This document shows positions 56,219-64,000 of a stretch of DNA of 64,000 nt, piece by piece. Under the pieces are notes generated by a model. That model saw only the letters and a program-made list of their open reading frames with translations, ran no database searches and was not told the DNA's origin. This DNA is from Sphaerotilus sulfidivorans. Its GTDB lineage: Bacteria > Pseudomonadota > Gammaproteobacteria > Burkholderiales > Burkholderiaceae_C. The position numbers and the translations under genes were made by a program. The first letter of the stretch is position 1, and each line of letters starts with the position of its first letter. The stretch covers positions 1-64,000 of the forward strand of contig NZ_JACCPY010000018.1 of NCBI RefSeq assembly GCF_013426975.1. Direction: 5' to 3'.

Positions 56219-56965
56219 ATGGGACAGCCCCTTCCGATTGCCGTGACGAGCACGCAGGCCTCCGGCACGTACCGCCCGCAGGCGGAAGTCTGCGCCTCCT
56301 GCAGCGTGCGCCAGTTCGCGCTGTTCGGCGCGCTCGACGAGGCGGCGCTGGCGCAGATCCACTACCGCATCGCCGACATCCGCCTGGAGCCGGGGCAGAC
56401 ACTGTATTCGGCGCAGGACAGCGGCAGCGCGGTCTTCACCGTGCGCCGCGGCGTGCTGCGCATGGAGCGCAGCAGCGAATCGGGCGAGCGGCGCATCCTG
56501 CGCCTGGCCGGACGCACCGACCTGATCGGGCTGGAATCCATCCTGCACCAGACCTACGCGGCCGACGCGGTGGCCTGCACCGAGGTCGAGGTCTGCCGCA
56601 TCCCGCGGGTGCTGATCGACGAGCTGTCGGTGGCGCACCCCGGCCTGACGCGCGACCTGATGAAGCGCTGGCAGCGCGCGCTCGACGACGCCGACGAATG
56701 GCTGACCGAGCTGGCCCGCGGCCCGGCGCGCCACCGCATGCTGCGGCTGCTGCTCAAGCTCAGCGAATACGGCGAGGACGACGGCCGGCTGTGGCTGCCC
56801 ACCCGCCAGGAAATGGGCGCGATGCTCGACATGACCTTCGAGACCGCCAGCCGGCTGGTGTCGGCGCTGCGCCGCGAGGGCGTGCTGAGATCCGTCGATG
56901 GCCGCCAGGCCCGGCTGGACATGGACGCGCTGATGGTGGCGCTGAGGGAAGACGGGGAGCGTTGA
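56219..56965 (+). CDS. Crp/Fnr family transcription regulator
   Basis: This is a 248-residue protein. The cyclic-nucleotide-binding-like barrel spans residues about 35-150 ([30 protein letters not shown]), followed by the long dimer helix [24 protein letters not shown]. The helix-turn-helix is [28 protein letters not shown] near residue 200. Cysteines C25 and C28 in CASC and two more near residues 118-125 recall FNR, but the FNR spacing (C-x2-C-x5-C) is not met, so oxygen sensing is uncertain. It is divergent from uvrA. GGAAAGA upstream gives a modest ribosome binding site. Confidence 0.9.
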   Translation: MGQPLPIAVTSTQASGTYRPQAEVCASCSVRQFALFGALDEAALAQIHYRIADIRLEPGQTLYSAQDSGSAVFTVRRGVLRMERSSESGERRILRLAGRTDLIGLESILHQTYAADAVACTEVEVCRIPRVLIDELSVAHPGLTRDLMKRWQRALDDADEWLTELARGPARHRMLRLLLKLSEYGEDDGRLWLPTRQEMGAMLDMTFETASRLVSALRREGVLRSVDGRQARLDMDALMVALREDGER

Positions 56966-57010
56966 GCCCCCGAGGGCAGGCGCAATGGCCCGCCAGGCCA
57001 CGGTCTGCCC

Positions 57011-57805
57011 TTAACGCACACCCACGATCGCCGTCCCGACCGTGCGCGAGGCATCGGTGACGGCCACCAGAAGCTGGGTCTGGCCTGTGCCCACTGGATA
57101 GGCCACCGCGATGCCTGCTGCCGCCTGCCCGGGCAGCGCGCAGGGCGCAGGTCCGAAGGTCAGCGAGACATTGAAGACGTTCTTGCCCGAGGGTCGGGGA
57201 AGCACGGTGCCGGCGAAATTGCAGCCCAGGCTGGACGACGCGGTGAAGGCACCGGTCGACGCGGCGATGCTGAGGGTCACGGATTCACCGGTGAGCCCTG
57301 TCGTGATCCAGGTTCCAGCCACGGTCGACAGAGAAGCCGCGCTGTCGTAGCTGTACAGGGAACCCGCGATCGGCCCCCCCGAGAATCCGACCGAACCCGA
57401 AGCGAAGCGCACGGTCCCGGCGATGGTCTTCGCGGAAGCGTTGTAGGAGGCGTTGGTGGTGCCGGAAACAGCCGGAATGAATCCGAAATCCTTGGTGCTG
57501 GCCGCCGTGAAGGTGCCGTTGCTGGAGGTACCGGCCCCCTGAAGGAAGCCGGTCACGCCAAAGGTGCTGGCACTTGGAATGCCATACAGGGCCCAGAACT
57601 CGCCGTTCTCCAGCACCAGAAGCTGGAACGCGTTGCTGCTGCTGCCCGTCAGCGTGCCGCCATAGACACCCTCGGCGGTGGCGCCAGAGCCAGACGTTGC
57701 CGCCTCATCGTCGCCACCACCACCACAGGCCGCGAGCGCTGCGGTGAAAGCCAGTGCGACGGCCATGCGGGCCCGCCGGGACGGGGTGCGCGGATCTTTC
57801 ATCAT
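57011..57805 (-). CDS. Secreted lipoprotein, function unknown
   Basis: This is a 264-residue protein starting at the ATG at 57805, four bases after an ideal AGGAGG. The signal peptide ends in lipobox LAAC, followed by a glycine run GGGGDDEAA. The mature protein is threonine-, serine- and glycine-rich with beta-type periodicity: VYGGTLTGSSSNAFQLLVLENGEFWALYGIP and SYNASAKTIAGTVRFASGSV. The architecture recalls lipoproteins with repeated Tyr-Gly beta strands, but no named family is recognised. It lies downstream of the crp-like gene in opposite orientation, so it converges with it. Confidence 0.8.
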   Translation of the reverse strand: MMKDPRTPSRRARMAVALAFTAALAACGGGGDDEAATSGSGATAEGVYGGTLTGSSSNAFQLLVLENGEFWALYGIPSASTFGVTGFLQGAGTSSNGTFTAASTKDFGFIPAVSGTTNASYNASAKTIAGTVRFASGSVGFSGGPIAGSLYSYDSAASLSTVAGTWITTGLTGESVTLSIAASTGAFTASSSLGCNFAGTVLPRPSGKNVFNVSLTFGPAPCALPGQAAAGIAVAYPVGTGQTQLLVAVTDASRTVGTAIVGVR

Positions 57806-57970
57806 GATTCCTCCTGTATGGATGCATTCTGGTCCGGCAGGCTGCGGTGGAGCGGACCCGCTGCCGCGGCAGCCCTTCAATCACGCCATCAAGCCTGCAA
57901 AGCAGCAGCTTATCCAGCGATCATTCTTCCGCCCCGGCAGCAATTCACACCACTGCACAGGTTCGGGTAG

Positions 57971-58000
57971 ATCCTCGCCTTCGCGAGGATGACGGGATGG
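57971..58000. repeat. Dispersed hairpin repeat, copy 2
   Basis: ATCCTCG (57971-57977) pairs with CGAGGAT (57984-57990) over a six-base loop, followed by GACGGGATGG. It matches the element at 4302-4330 in layout and tail. It lies between the lipoprotein start and the end of the DUF1294 gene. Confidence 0.6.
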
Positions 58001-58030
58001 GGCTGGGTACGCGAAGGCAGGAACCAGGAA

Positions 58031-58723
58031 TCAGATCCGCAGCCCCTTCCACGCCAGCCACGACAGCGCGACCAGCTGCACCACCACCGTCAGGTGAAAG
58101 GCGGCGCGGAAGGACGGCTTGACCGACTTGTGGCGCAGCAGGTGATGCGCGGCGATCGCGCCGGGCCAGCCGCCGATCAGGCCGAAGGTCAGCAGGGTCG
58201 ATTCCGGGGTTCGCCAGCGCCCGGCCTGCGCGGCGGACTTGTCGGCGGCGTAGAGCGCGAAGCACAGCAGGCTGGTCGCGGCATGCCAGGCCCAGATCCA
58301 GCCGGGCAGGCGGTGCGTGGCGGTGGCGACGATCAGCACCAGCAGCAGTGCTGCGATCGACAGACCGGCCACCCGCAGTGACGGACCGCCGCGCTGCGGC
58401 CGCTCGGACCGGGAGGCTGAGGCGCGTTGCGGCCGGGCCGCTCTGGCCTCGTCGGCATTGCGGCGGCGCTGCTCGACGGCGCCGGCCGGCAGCGCGTCCA
58501 TCGTCGGCCAGCCGTGCAGCGGCAGCACGCCTGCGGCCTGCGCGCGGCCGTCACGGCCGCGTTCGGTCTCGAAGCTGACCTCCACGCCCGGCGCCGGACG
58601 CTGCGTCTGGCGCAGCTGGCAGGCGCTGGCGTGCACGAAGAGGTCCGGCCCACCGTCATGCGGCCGGATGAAGCCGAAGCCCTTGCCATCGTCCCAGCGC
58701 TGGATGACACCCTGTCGTCGCAT
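58031..58723 (-). CDS. Cold-shock domain / DUF1294 membrane protein
   Basis: This is a 230-residue protein starting at the ATG at 58723. Residues 1-65 are a cold-shock domain: GVIQRWDDGKGFGFIRPHDGGPDLFVHASACQL, with the KGFGFI and LFVH RNA-binding motifs and VSFETERGRDGRAQA. A basic linker follows, then DUF1294 with two or three membrane segments and DKSAAQAGRWRTPESTLLTFGLIGGWPGAIAAHHLLRHKS, typical of that family. It is a known fusion type of unknown role, probably RNA-binding at the inner membrane. GGAAGAGC precedes the start. Confidence 0.92.
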   Translation of the reverse strand: MRRQGVIQRWDDGKGFGFIRPHDGGPDLFVHASACQLRQTQRPAPGVEVSFETERGRDGRAQAAGVLPLHGWPTMDALPAGAVEQRRRNADEARAARPQRASASRSERPQRGGPSLRVAGLSIAALLLVLIVATATHRLPGWIWAWHAATSLLCFALYAADKSAAQAGRWRTPESTLLTFGLIGGWPGAIAAHHLLRHKSVKPSFRAAFHLTVVVQLVALSWLAWKGLRI

Positions 58724-58798
58724 GCTCTTCCTCCTGATTGCGATCAATTTTCCAGATCCGGGAGGATAGCGAAGAGGCGGGCCTCGCCCTGCCCCGGC

Positions 58799-59422
58799 TC
58801 AGCGCGGCGTCACCGGCGGCTCGACATACTTCTCGACCACCGCACCATCGACGGTGTAGCCGCTGACGCCCATGTCGGTGTCGCGGCGCTCGGTGCGCAG
58901 GGTGCCGGTGATCCAGACCGTGTCCATGCTGCGCAGGCCCTTGGCGGGAATGGCGGCCTTGACATGCACGATCTGGTTGGCCGGCGGCGGCGGCGAATGG
59001 ATGCAGGCGCCGAAATACGGCACCAGCAGGAACTCCTTCCACTCGCCGGCCTGGCCTTCCAGAGGCACCAGATAGCCGGGCAGGCGCACCTTCTGGCCGT
59101 TGAGTTCGGGGCGGGTGGGTGCGGCGTCCCAGATCTCGCGCACCTCGCGCAGCAGCGCGTCGGCCTTGGGATCGCCGTCCTGGATGCGCGACAGGTCGCC
59201 GCGGTTGCGCAGCCTGGCGGCCGGATCCCAGCCCGCCGGGACCATCTCCTCCCACTTGAGCTGGCGCACCGGAGCCGCCTTGGCGGACTTGGCTGCGGCG
59301 GCCGGCTTCGGCTCGGTGGCGCGGGCCGGCGGCGTGCCCAGCAGCACGGCGCCCGCGACCAGCGCCAGCGCCAGCCGCGCGGCCTTCATCGTCGTTCTCG
59401 TTGTCGTTCTTGTCGATCGCAT
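58799..59422 (-). CDS. DUF3299 periplasmic protein
   Basis: This is a 207-residue protein starting at the ATG at 59422, with GGAGAA about ten bases upstream; 59389 (MKAARLA) is an alternative start. A signal peptide ends near PARATEPK. The DUF3299 core follows: LKWEEMVPAGWDP, NGQKVRLPGYLVPLEGQAGEWKEFLLVPYFGACIHSPPPPANQIVHV and VWITGTL, with the cysteine and histidine of FGACIHSPPP likely binding metal. The family often stands next to FtsX-like permease and DUF2796 genes, as here, so a role in metal handling is inferred. Confidence 0.9.
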   Translation of the reverse strand: MRSTRTTTRTTMKAARLALALVAGAVLLGTPPARATEPKPAAAAKSAKAAPVRQLKWEEMVPAGWDPAARLRNRGDLSRIQDGDPKADALLREVREIWDAAPTRPELNGQKVRLPGYLVPLEGQAGEWKEFLLVPYFGACIHSPPPPANQIVHVKAAIPAKGLRSMDTVWITGTLRTERRDTDMGVSGYTVDGAVVEKYVEPPVTPR

Positions 59423-59478
59423 CACAGCAGTTCTCCTGTCGATTCCTGGAGTGTCGGCGGGGACGGGCCTCGCCCGCT

Positions 59479-60753
59479 CTAGGCGCGCGGCGACAGCCCG
59501 TCGGCCAGCGACAGCCGGTAGGCCCGCCAGCCCGGCACCAGACTGGCCAGCCAGCCGCCCAGCAGCAGCGCGCCCATCAGGCGCATCTCGTCGGGCCCCG
59601 GCCAGCGCGCGTGCAGCACCAGCCCCCAGCGGGCCTGGACGAGGTCGCCCAGCAGCGCGATCGCGCCGGCCGAGGCCAGCGCGCCCAGCAGCACGCCGCA
59701 CAGCGTGACCAGCGCGCCCTCCACCGCCAGCAGCGCCAGCACCTGACGCGGGCCGGCGCCGACCGAGCGCAGGATCGCCAGCTCGCGCCGGCGCGCGTCC
59801 AGACCGGCCAGGATCACCGCGACCAGCCCGGCCAGGCTGACCACCGCCACCAGCACGCTGACCGCCTGCAGCGCACGCTCGCCCGCGCCCAGCACCTCCC
59901 ACAGCTCGTCGAGCGCCACGCCGGGCAGCACCGCCATCAGCGGCTCGTCGCCGTAGCCGCGCACCCAGCGCTGCACCGAGAACACCGCCGCGCGGCTCTT
60001 CAGCCCGACCAGCACCGCGGTCACCGTGCGCGGCGTCAGGTCCTGCGCGGCGGCGGCCTCGGCCGACATCTTCGCGCCAGGCATCGGCGCGCCGGCGATC
60101 CAGTCGATGTGGATGGCCTCGATGCCGGAGAGCGGGATGTGCACCGATCGGTCCACCGGCGTGCCGGTGCGCGCCAGGATGCCGACCACGGTGAAGGGCT
60201 TGTCGGCATGGTCGTTGGCGGCGAAGGCGCCGTCGCCGTGGCTCAGCACCAGGCGCTGGCCCAGGCGATAGCCCAGCCGCTCGGCGACCTCGGCGCCGAT
60301 CACCGCCTCGAAGACATGGCCCGCGCCGTCGCCGAAGGCCCGCCCGGCCGCCAGCACCAGCGACTGGCGCTCGCCATAGCGGAAGTGCGTGAAATAGGCC
60401 GGCGTCGTGCCGACGACTGCAAAGCCCCGGTGGCTGTCGCCCAGCGCGATCGGCACCGTCCAGGCCACCTGGCGCTGCGCGGCCAGCGCCTGCACGCTGT
60501 CCCAGCCGATGTTGTTGGTCGCGCTGCCGACCCGGAAGACCGCGTAGAGCATCAGCTGGACCGCGCCGGTGCGCGGGCCGACGATCAGGTCGGTGCCGGA
60601 GACCGCCTGGGCGAAGTTCTGCCGCACATCCTGCCTCAGGCGCTCGATGCCCAGCAGCAGGAAGGTCGACAGCGCGATCGACAGCACGATCAGCGCCAGC
60701 ACGAAGCGCCGGCTCCAGGCGCTGCGCGCGGCCAGTCCGAGCAGCGCGCTCAT
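59479..60753 (-). CDS. FtsX-like permease of a metal-linked ABC transporter
   Basis: This is a 424-residue protein. The first membrane helix (FVLALIVLSIALSTFLLLGIERL) is near residue 25, followed by a periplasmic MacB_PCD-type domain of about 220 residues and three C-terminal helices (SVLVAVVSLAGLVAVILAGLDARRRELAILRSVGAGPRQVLAL, then an LVTLCGVLLGALASAGAIALLG segment). Such permeases are not classical channels; they use ATP to move substances or signals across the periplasm. Start overlaps the ATPase gene by ATGA. Together with the ATPase and DUF2796 genes it forms a ZrgA-type set. Confidence 0.92.
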   Translation of the reverse strand: MSALLGLAARSAWSRRFVLALIVLSIALSTFLLLGIERLRQDVRQNFAQAVSGTDLIVGPRTGAVQLMLYAVFRVGSATNNIGWDSVQALAAQRQVAWTVPIALGDSHRGFAVVGTTPAYFTHFRYGERQSLVLAAGRAFGDGAGHVFEAVIGAEVAERLGYRLGQRLVLSHGDGAFAANDHADKPFTVVGILARTGTPVDRSVHIPLSGIEAIHIDWIAGAPMPGAKMSAEAAAAQDLTPRTVTAVLVGLKSRAAVFSVQRWVRGYGDEPLMAVLPGVALDELWEVLGAGERALQAVSVLVAVVSLAGLVAVILAGLDARRRELAILRSVGAGPRQVLALLAVEGALVTLCGVLLGALASAGAIALLGDLVQARWGLVLHARWPGPDEMRLMGALLLGGWLASLVPGWRAYRLSLADGLSPRA

Positions 60754-61445
60754 CGCAGGCCCCCGGCGGCTGCGGCGCGGTTCAGCGCCGGCAGGTCGAT
60801 CTGGCGCGCGAAATGCCCGGCCAGCCGCGCGTCATGGCTGACCAGCACCAGCGCGCTGCCGGCCTCGCGGCAGCTCGACAGCAGCGCGTCGACGAAGCGG
60901 TCGCGGGTGCCTTCGTCCAGCGCCGAGGTCGGCTCGTCGGCGATCACCAGTTCGGGCCGCCCGGCCAGCGCGCGCGCGCAGGCCACACGCTGCTGCTGGC
61001 CGACCGAGAGCTGCGCGGCCGGGCGCTTCCACAGCGAGGCGTCCAGCCCGAGCCGTGCCAGCCACTGCGCGGGCTCGTCGGCGCCGGCGCAGCGCGCGCG
61101 CCGCCGCGCCGAGAAGCGCAGCGGCAGCCGCACGTTGTCGATCACCGAGAGATAGGGCAGCAGGTTGAACTGCTGGAAGATGTAGCCGACATGGTCGGCG
61201 CGCAGCCGGTCGCGCCGCGCCGCGGACTGCGTGCGCCAGTCCTGGCCGAGCAGCGCGACAGTGCCGGCGTCGGCCACCAGCACGCCGGCCATCAGCGACA
61301 GCAGCGTGCTCTTGCCGCAGCCGCTGGGGCCGCGCAGGAAGACCGCCTCGCCGGCGGCCAGATCGAAGGCAGGCACATCGAGCGTGTCGACCGCCGCGCC
61401 GGGCCAGCGGTGGCGCAGGTCGCGCAGCGACAGCAGCGGGCTCAT
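60750..61445 (-). CDS. ABC transporter ATPase (LolD/MacB type)
   Basis: This is a 231-residue protein starting at the ATG at 61445. Walker A is LRGPSGCGKSTLLSLMAG near residue 40, Q-loop FQQFNLLPYLSV, signature LSVGQQQRVACARAL (V in place of the usual G), Walker B LVIADEPTSALD and SHDARL as H-loop. It powers the FtsX-like permease. It overlaps the genes on both sides by four bases, so the three are co-translated. Confidence 0.94.
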   Translation of the reverse strand: MSPLLSLRDLRHRWPGAAVDTLDVPAFDLAAGEAVFLRGPSGCGKSTLLSLMAGVLVADAGTVALLGQDWRTQSAARRDRLRADHVGYIFQQFNLLPYLSVIDNVRLPLRFSARRRARCAGADEPAQWLARLGLDASLWKRPAAQLSVGQQQRVACARALAGRPELVIADEPTSALDEGTRDRFVDALLSSCREAGSALVLVSHDARLAGHFARQIDLPALNRAAAAGGLR

Positions 61446-62023
61446 CGGCCCCAGCGCAGCACCCGCGCCGGACGCTTGAGCACCGACTTGAACTGCCCCG
61501 CCGGCGTGACGATTTCCGCCTCGACCCGGGCGATGCGGCGATGGCGGTCCAGCAGGCCGCCCAGGTCGATCGAGGTCAGCGCCTGCGGCAGGGCGCAGCG
61601 CAGCACGAAGGTCGCGTCCAGATCGGCATGCTCGCCCTTGGCCGCGCCGCCGGCCTGCAGCACCGGCGCATCGACGGTGGCCGACACCGGCTGGCACTGC
61701 GCCGCCGCATCGGGCGCGAACAGGCCCTGGCCGGCGCGCAGATGCTCGAGCATCGCCTGCGCGGCCTTCTTCTCGGCCTCGGTGCGCGGCGCGCGCTCGA
61801 AGCCGAGCAGGCTGTCGAGCGGCGCCTCCAGGCCGATCGTCAGTTCCTGGCCCTCCAGCGCGATCTCCAGTGCGATGCGCCCATGCTCATGCGCGCCATG
61901 CCCGGCCTGCGCATGGGAATGGGAGTGGGAATGCGCGTGCGCACCGGCAGCGACGGCAGCCGCCGGCAGCAGCGTGGCCAGGCCCAGCATCAGGGCGGAC
62001 AGGACAGAGGAGCGCAGGTTCAT
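61442..62023 (-). CDS. DUF2796 (ZrgA-like) periplasmic zinc-linked protein
   Basis: This is a 193-residue protein with a signal peptide cut near AVAAGAHA. A histidine run HAHSHSHSHAQAGHGAHEHG (residues about 29-48) is a likely zinc binding site, followed by the DUF2796 core IALEIALEGQELTIGLEAPLDSLLGFERAPRTEAEKKA. ZrgA of Vibrio is a zinc-uptake protein of this family. It overlaps the ATPase gene as ATGA. Its start at 62023 lies 44 bases after the stop of the GGDEF gene. Confidence 0.9.
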   Translation of the reverse strand: MNLRSSVLSALMLGLATLLPAAAVAAGAHAHSHSHSHAQAGHGAHEHGRIALEIALEGQELTIGLEAPLDSLLGFERAPRTEAEKKAAQAMLEHLRAGQGLFAPDAAAQCQPVSATVDAPVLQAGGAAKGEHADLDATFVLRCALPQALTSIDLGGLLDRHRRIARVEAEIVTPAGQFKSVLKRPARVLRWGR

Positions 62024-62066
62024 GGGGCAGAAGCTTCCGTGATGGAGATGAAGACGGGATGAGGAC

Positions 62067-62858
62067 TCAGGACGGCAGCGGTGCGGCACAGGCCACCCGG
62101 TCGCGGCCCTCGCGCTTGGCGCGGTGCAGCGCCTCGTCGGCACGCGACAGCAGCTGCGGCAGCGAGGCGCAGTCCGGCGCCAGCACCGCCACGCCGATGC
62201 TGACCCGCGCCGACACCACCGCACCGTCGGGCAGCACGATGCGCTGCTCCGGCAGCGCGCGGCGCAGCCGCTCGGCCACCGTCAGCGCGCCATCCAGGCC
62301 GGTGCCCGGCAGCATCAGCGCGAACTCCTCGCCGCCGTGGCGGCCGCAGAGATCGTGCTGGCGCAGCGGCCGGTGACACTGCTCGGCCACCACCTGCAGC
62401 ACCCGGTCGCCGGCCGCCTGGCCGTGGGCCGCGTTGATCTGCGCCAGCCGGTCGATGTCGACCAGCAGCAGCGCCAGCGGCGTGCCATGGCGCAGCGCCA
62501 GCCCGACTTCGCGCTCGGCGCGGTCGAAGAAGTGGCGCCGGTTCAGCACCCGGGTCAGATCGTCCTGCGGACTGAGATCGAGCAGACGCACCCGCTGGTG
62601 ATCCAGCAGCGCCAGCAGGTCGAACAGCAGCAGGGCCAGCGGCGGCAGCAGCAGCGCCGGCACCAGCAGCAGCGCGGCCAGCACCTGCAGCGGCGGTACA
62701 GGCCAGCCGAGCAGCGGCCCGGCCGCCAGCGCCAGCACGGCGGCCGGCGGCAGGCAGAGCAACAGCCCGGCCAGCACCAGCGCCAGACAGGCGCGGCGAC
62801 GGCTGTGCGCCAGCAGGTGATGGCGCAGGCGACGGATCAGGGGGGATTCGGCAGACAT
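62067..62858 (-). CDS. Membrane diguanylate cyclase (GGDEF)
   Basis: This is a 263-residue protein. Two hydrophobic segments (LALVLAGLLLCLPPAAVLALA and VLAALLLVPALLLPPLALLLFDLLAL, residues about 25-90) precede the GGDEF domain. LTRVLNRRHFFDRAE, DIDRLAQINAAHGQAAGDRVLQ and GRHGGEEFALMLP make a complete active site. It stands between the ZnuA-like gene and the ZrgA-like gene on the same strand, an uncommon place for a cyclic-di-GMP enzyme. It has no inhibitory RxxD five residues before the GGEEF, so product feedback is uncertain. Confidence 0.93.
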   Translation of the reverse strand: MSAESPLIRRLRHHLLAHSRRRACLALVLAGLLLCLPPAAVLALAAGPLLGWPVPPLQVLAALLLVPALLLPPLALLLFDLLALLDHQRVRLLDLSPQDDLTRVLNRRHFFDRAEREVGLALRHGTPLALLLVDIDRLAQINAAHGQAAGDRVLQVVAEQCHRPLRQHDLCGRHGGEEFALMLPGTGLDGALTVAERLRRALPEQRIVLPDGAVVSARVSIGVAVLAPDCASLPQLLSRADEALHRAKREGRDRVACAAPLPS

Positions 62859-62990
62859 GGCAGGACGCCCGGAGGCGCGGACAGCACGCGATGCCGCCGA
62901 TATCGTCGCCCGGCACGGACGCCTGAACCATGTCGGGATTCATCGACCGCATGTCTGCCTGATCCTGCGCAGTACCCGGCCCGGGCGAGC
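62859..62990. other. Intergenic region before the GGDEF gene
   Basis: This 132-base gap lies between the stop of the ZnuA-like gene and the GGDEF gene start. It carries GC-rich sequence with no obvious hairpin followed by T and no recognised Zur-type palindrome. A promoter for the GGDEF gene would have to lie here if it is not read from znuA. Confidence 0.4.
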
Positions 62991-63989
62991 TCAGCGCGAC
63001 GCCGCCGCCGGCCCGCGCAGGCCTGCCAGCAGCGTCGCGGCGTTGTGCGACATCATCTTCAGATAGCTGTCGGCCACGCCACCGGGCGCCGACAGCGCAT
63101 CCGAATGCAGCGTGCCGCCCACCACCGCGCCGGTCTCGCGCGCGATGCGCTGCACCATCCGGGCATCGGAGACGTTCTCGACGAAGACCGCGCGGATCTG
63201 CTGGCGCCGGATCTGGCGGATCAGCCGGGCGATGTCGGCGGCCGAGGGCTCGCTGTCGGTGTTCCAGCTCTGCGCAGCCAGGAACTCGAGCCCGTAGGCA
63301 GCAGCAAAATAGCCGAAGGCGTCATGCGAGCTGACCACCCGGCGCTGCTGCGGCGCCAGCGTGGCGAAGTCGGCGCGAATGCGCCGGTCCAGCGCCGCCA
63401 GTTCGGCATCGTAGGCCGCGGCGCGGCGGCGCAGCAGCTCGGCCTGGGCCGGCCGCGCCGTCACCAGCGCATCGCGGATGCGCGCCACATAGTGGCGGGC
63501 GTTGGCGATGTCCTGCCAGGCATGCGGATCGGGCGCACCACCGCCGCTCTGGGCAGAACCCTGTCCATGGCTGTGGCCATGTGCGTGACCGGCATGATCC
63601 TGTCCGGCCTCGACCGGCGCGGCGCGGGGCTTGAGGCCGTCGCTGCAGGTCAGCACCGGCCCGCGGTAGCCGGCCGAGCCGATCAGCCGGGTCATCCAGC
63701 CCTCGAAGCCCAGGCCGTTGACGATGACCAGATCGGCCTGGGCCAGACGGCGCACATCCGCCGGCGAGGGCTGGAAGACATGCGCGTCGGCATCCGGCCC
63801 GACCAGCGCCGAGACCTCGGCCACCGGACCGGCGACCTGCGCGGCCAGATCGGCCAGGATGGAGAAGCTCGCCACCACCCGCAGCGGCCGGTCGGCGGCG
63901 GCGGCCGGCCGGAGCGCGCTGCCGAGCAGCGCCGCCATCGCCCCCAGCGAGGCGCGGCGAGTCAGGTCAGAAGAATCAAGCATGGACAT
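62991..63989 (-). CDS. ZnuA-like metal-binding periplasmic protein
   Basis: This is a 332-residue protein with a twin-arginine-like or Sec signal peptide (LTRRASLGAMAALLGSALRPAAAAD). The cluster A-1 fold is shown by VVASFSILADLAAQVAGPVAEVSALVGPDADAHVFQPSPADVRRLAQADLVIVNG with the first metal histidine in DAHVF, a histidine-rich loop HAGHAHGHSHG near residue 130, DPHAWQD with the second, SHDAFGY with the third, and AVFVENVSD with the aspartate. It likely captures zinc or manganese for an ABC importer whose other genes would lie to the left beyond the window. Start at 63989 (a second ATG at 63983). Confidence 0.94.
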   Translation of the reverse strand: MSMLDSSDLTRRASLGAMAALLGSALRPAAAADRPLRVVASFSILADLAAQVAGPVAEVSALVGPDADAHVFQPSPADVRRLAQADLVIVNGLGFEGWMTRLIGSAGYRGPVLTCSDGLKPRAAPVEAGQDHAGHAHGHSHGQGSAQSGGGAPDPHAWQDIANARHYVARIRDALVTARPAQAELLRRRAAAYDAELAALDRRIRADFATLAPQQRRVVSSHDAFGYFAAAYGLEFLAAQSWNTDSEPSAADIARLIRQIRRQQIRAVFVENVSDARMVQRIARETGAVVGGTLHSDALSAPGGVADSYLKMMSHNAATLLAGLRGPAAASR

Positions 63990-64000
63990 CAGCAGCAGGA

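Overview
The window is GC-rich (about 70 % by eye) DNA whose gene content points to a betaproteobacterium of the order Burkholderiales, probably a Leptothrix/Sphaerotilus/Ideonella-like lineage. The pointers are DUF4148, DUF3108 and DUF2189 proteins, a stand-alone IF-1 copy, UbiH-like and DsbC proteins, and a WbpB/D/E set. The assignment is inferred from gene families, not from a search. Gene density is high and no tRNA, rRNA or CRISPR array was seen.

Region 1 (1-4.3 kb) is an accessory island. It starts with the N-terminal part of an ISAs1-family transposase cut by the window edge. An AT-rich insert (about 0.7-3.2 kb) follows, carrying a SIR2-protein kinase fusion gene, and then an Mrr-type restriction gene whose 3' end seems to have been replaced by the insert. 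The SIR2-kinase frame is interrupted by a single in-frame TAG. The second open frame (770-1297) continues the same frame and supplies the missing kinase C-lobe plus an unknown C-terminal domain.

Region 2 (4.3-25 kb) is mostly chromosomal core. It holds two small lipoproteins with related long leaders and promoters, an ECF sigma/anti-sigma/DUF3455 group, and a methyltransferase. It continues with an RRM protein plus IF-1 cluster, YchF, a MOSC protein, a UbiH-like monooxygenase, a DsbC-like protein and a CAP protein. After these come an enoyl-CoA hydratase with a palindromic operator, DUF3108, M61 peptidase, DUF3429, PPOX, DUF4148, a beta-hydroxyacid dehydrogenase-like protein and LysS.

Region 3 (24-47 kb) is a surface-glycan region. 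A wbpB-wbpD pair is separated from wbpE by a 4.1-kb run of co-directional genes that do not belong to sugar metabolism: an ABC-type ATPase plus a small unknown partner, a two-helix membrane protein, and a Septu-like ATPase plus HNH nuclease pair. Past wbpE come a flippase, an acyltransferase, two glycosyltransferases, a divergent flagellin, a methyltransferase, a complete type I secretion operon (HlyB/HlyD/TolC-like), a YkgJ-like protein, and a second glycan set (aminotransferase, phosphoglycosyl transferase, WbpM/PglF-like 4,6-dehydratase). Together these could build a diamino-sugar-containing glycan for the cell surface or the flagellum.

Region 4 (47-64 kb) has three cyclic-di-GMP enzymes in a row, UvrA, a Crp/Fnr regulator, a lipoprotein, and a cold-shock/DUF1294 protein. 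The last stretch is a metal-transport locus on the minus strand: ZnuA-like binding protein, GGDEF protein, ZrgA-like DUF2796 protein, ABC ATPase, FtsX-like permease and DUF3299 protein.

The best candidates for undescribed biology are the amber-split SIR2-kinase gene, the two ATPase-effector modules stitched into the wbp operon, and the duplicated structured leaders of the two lipoprotein genes.
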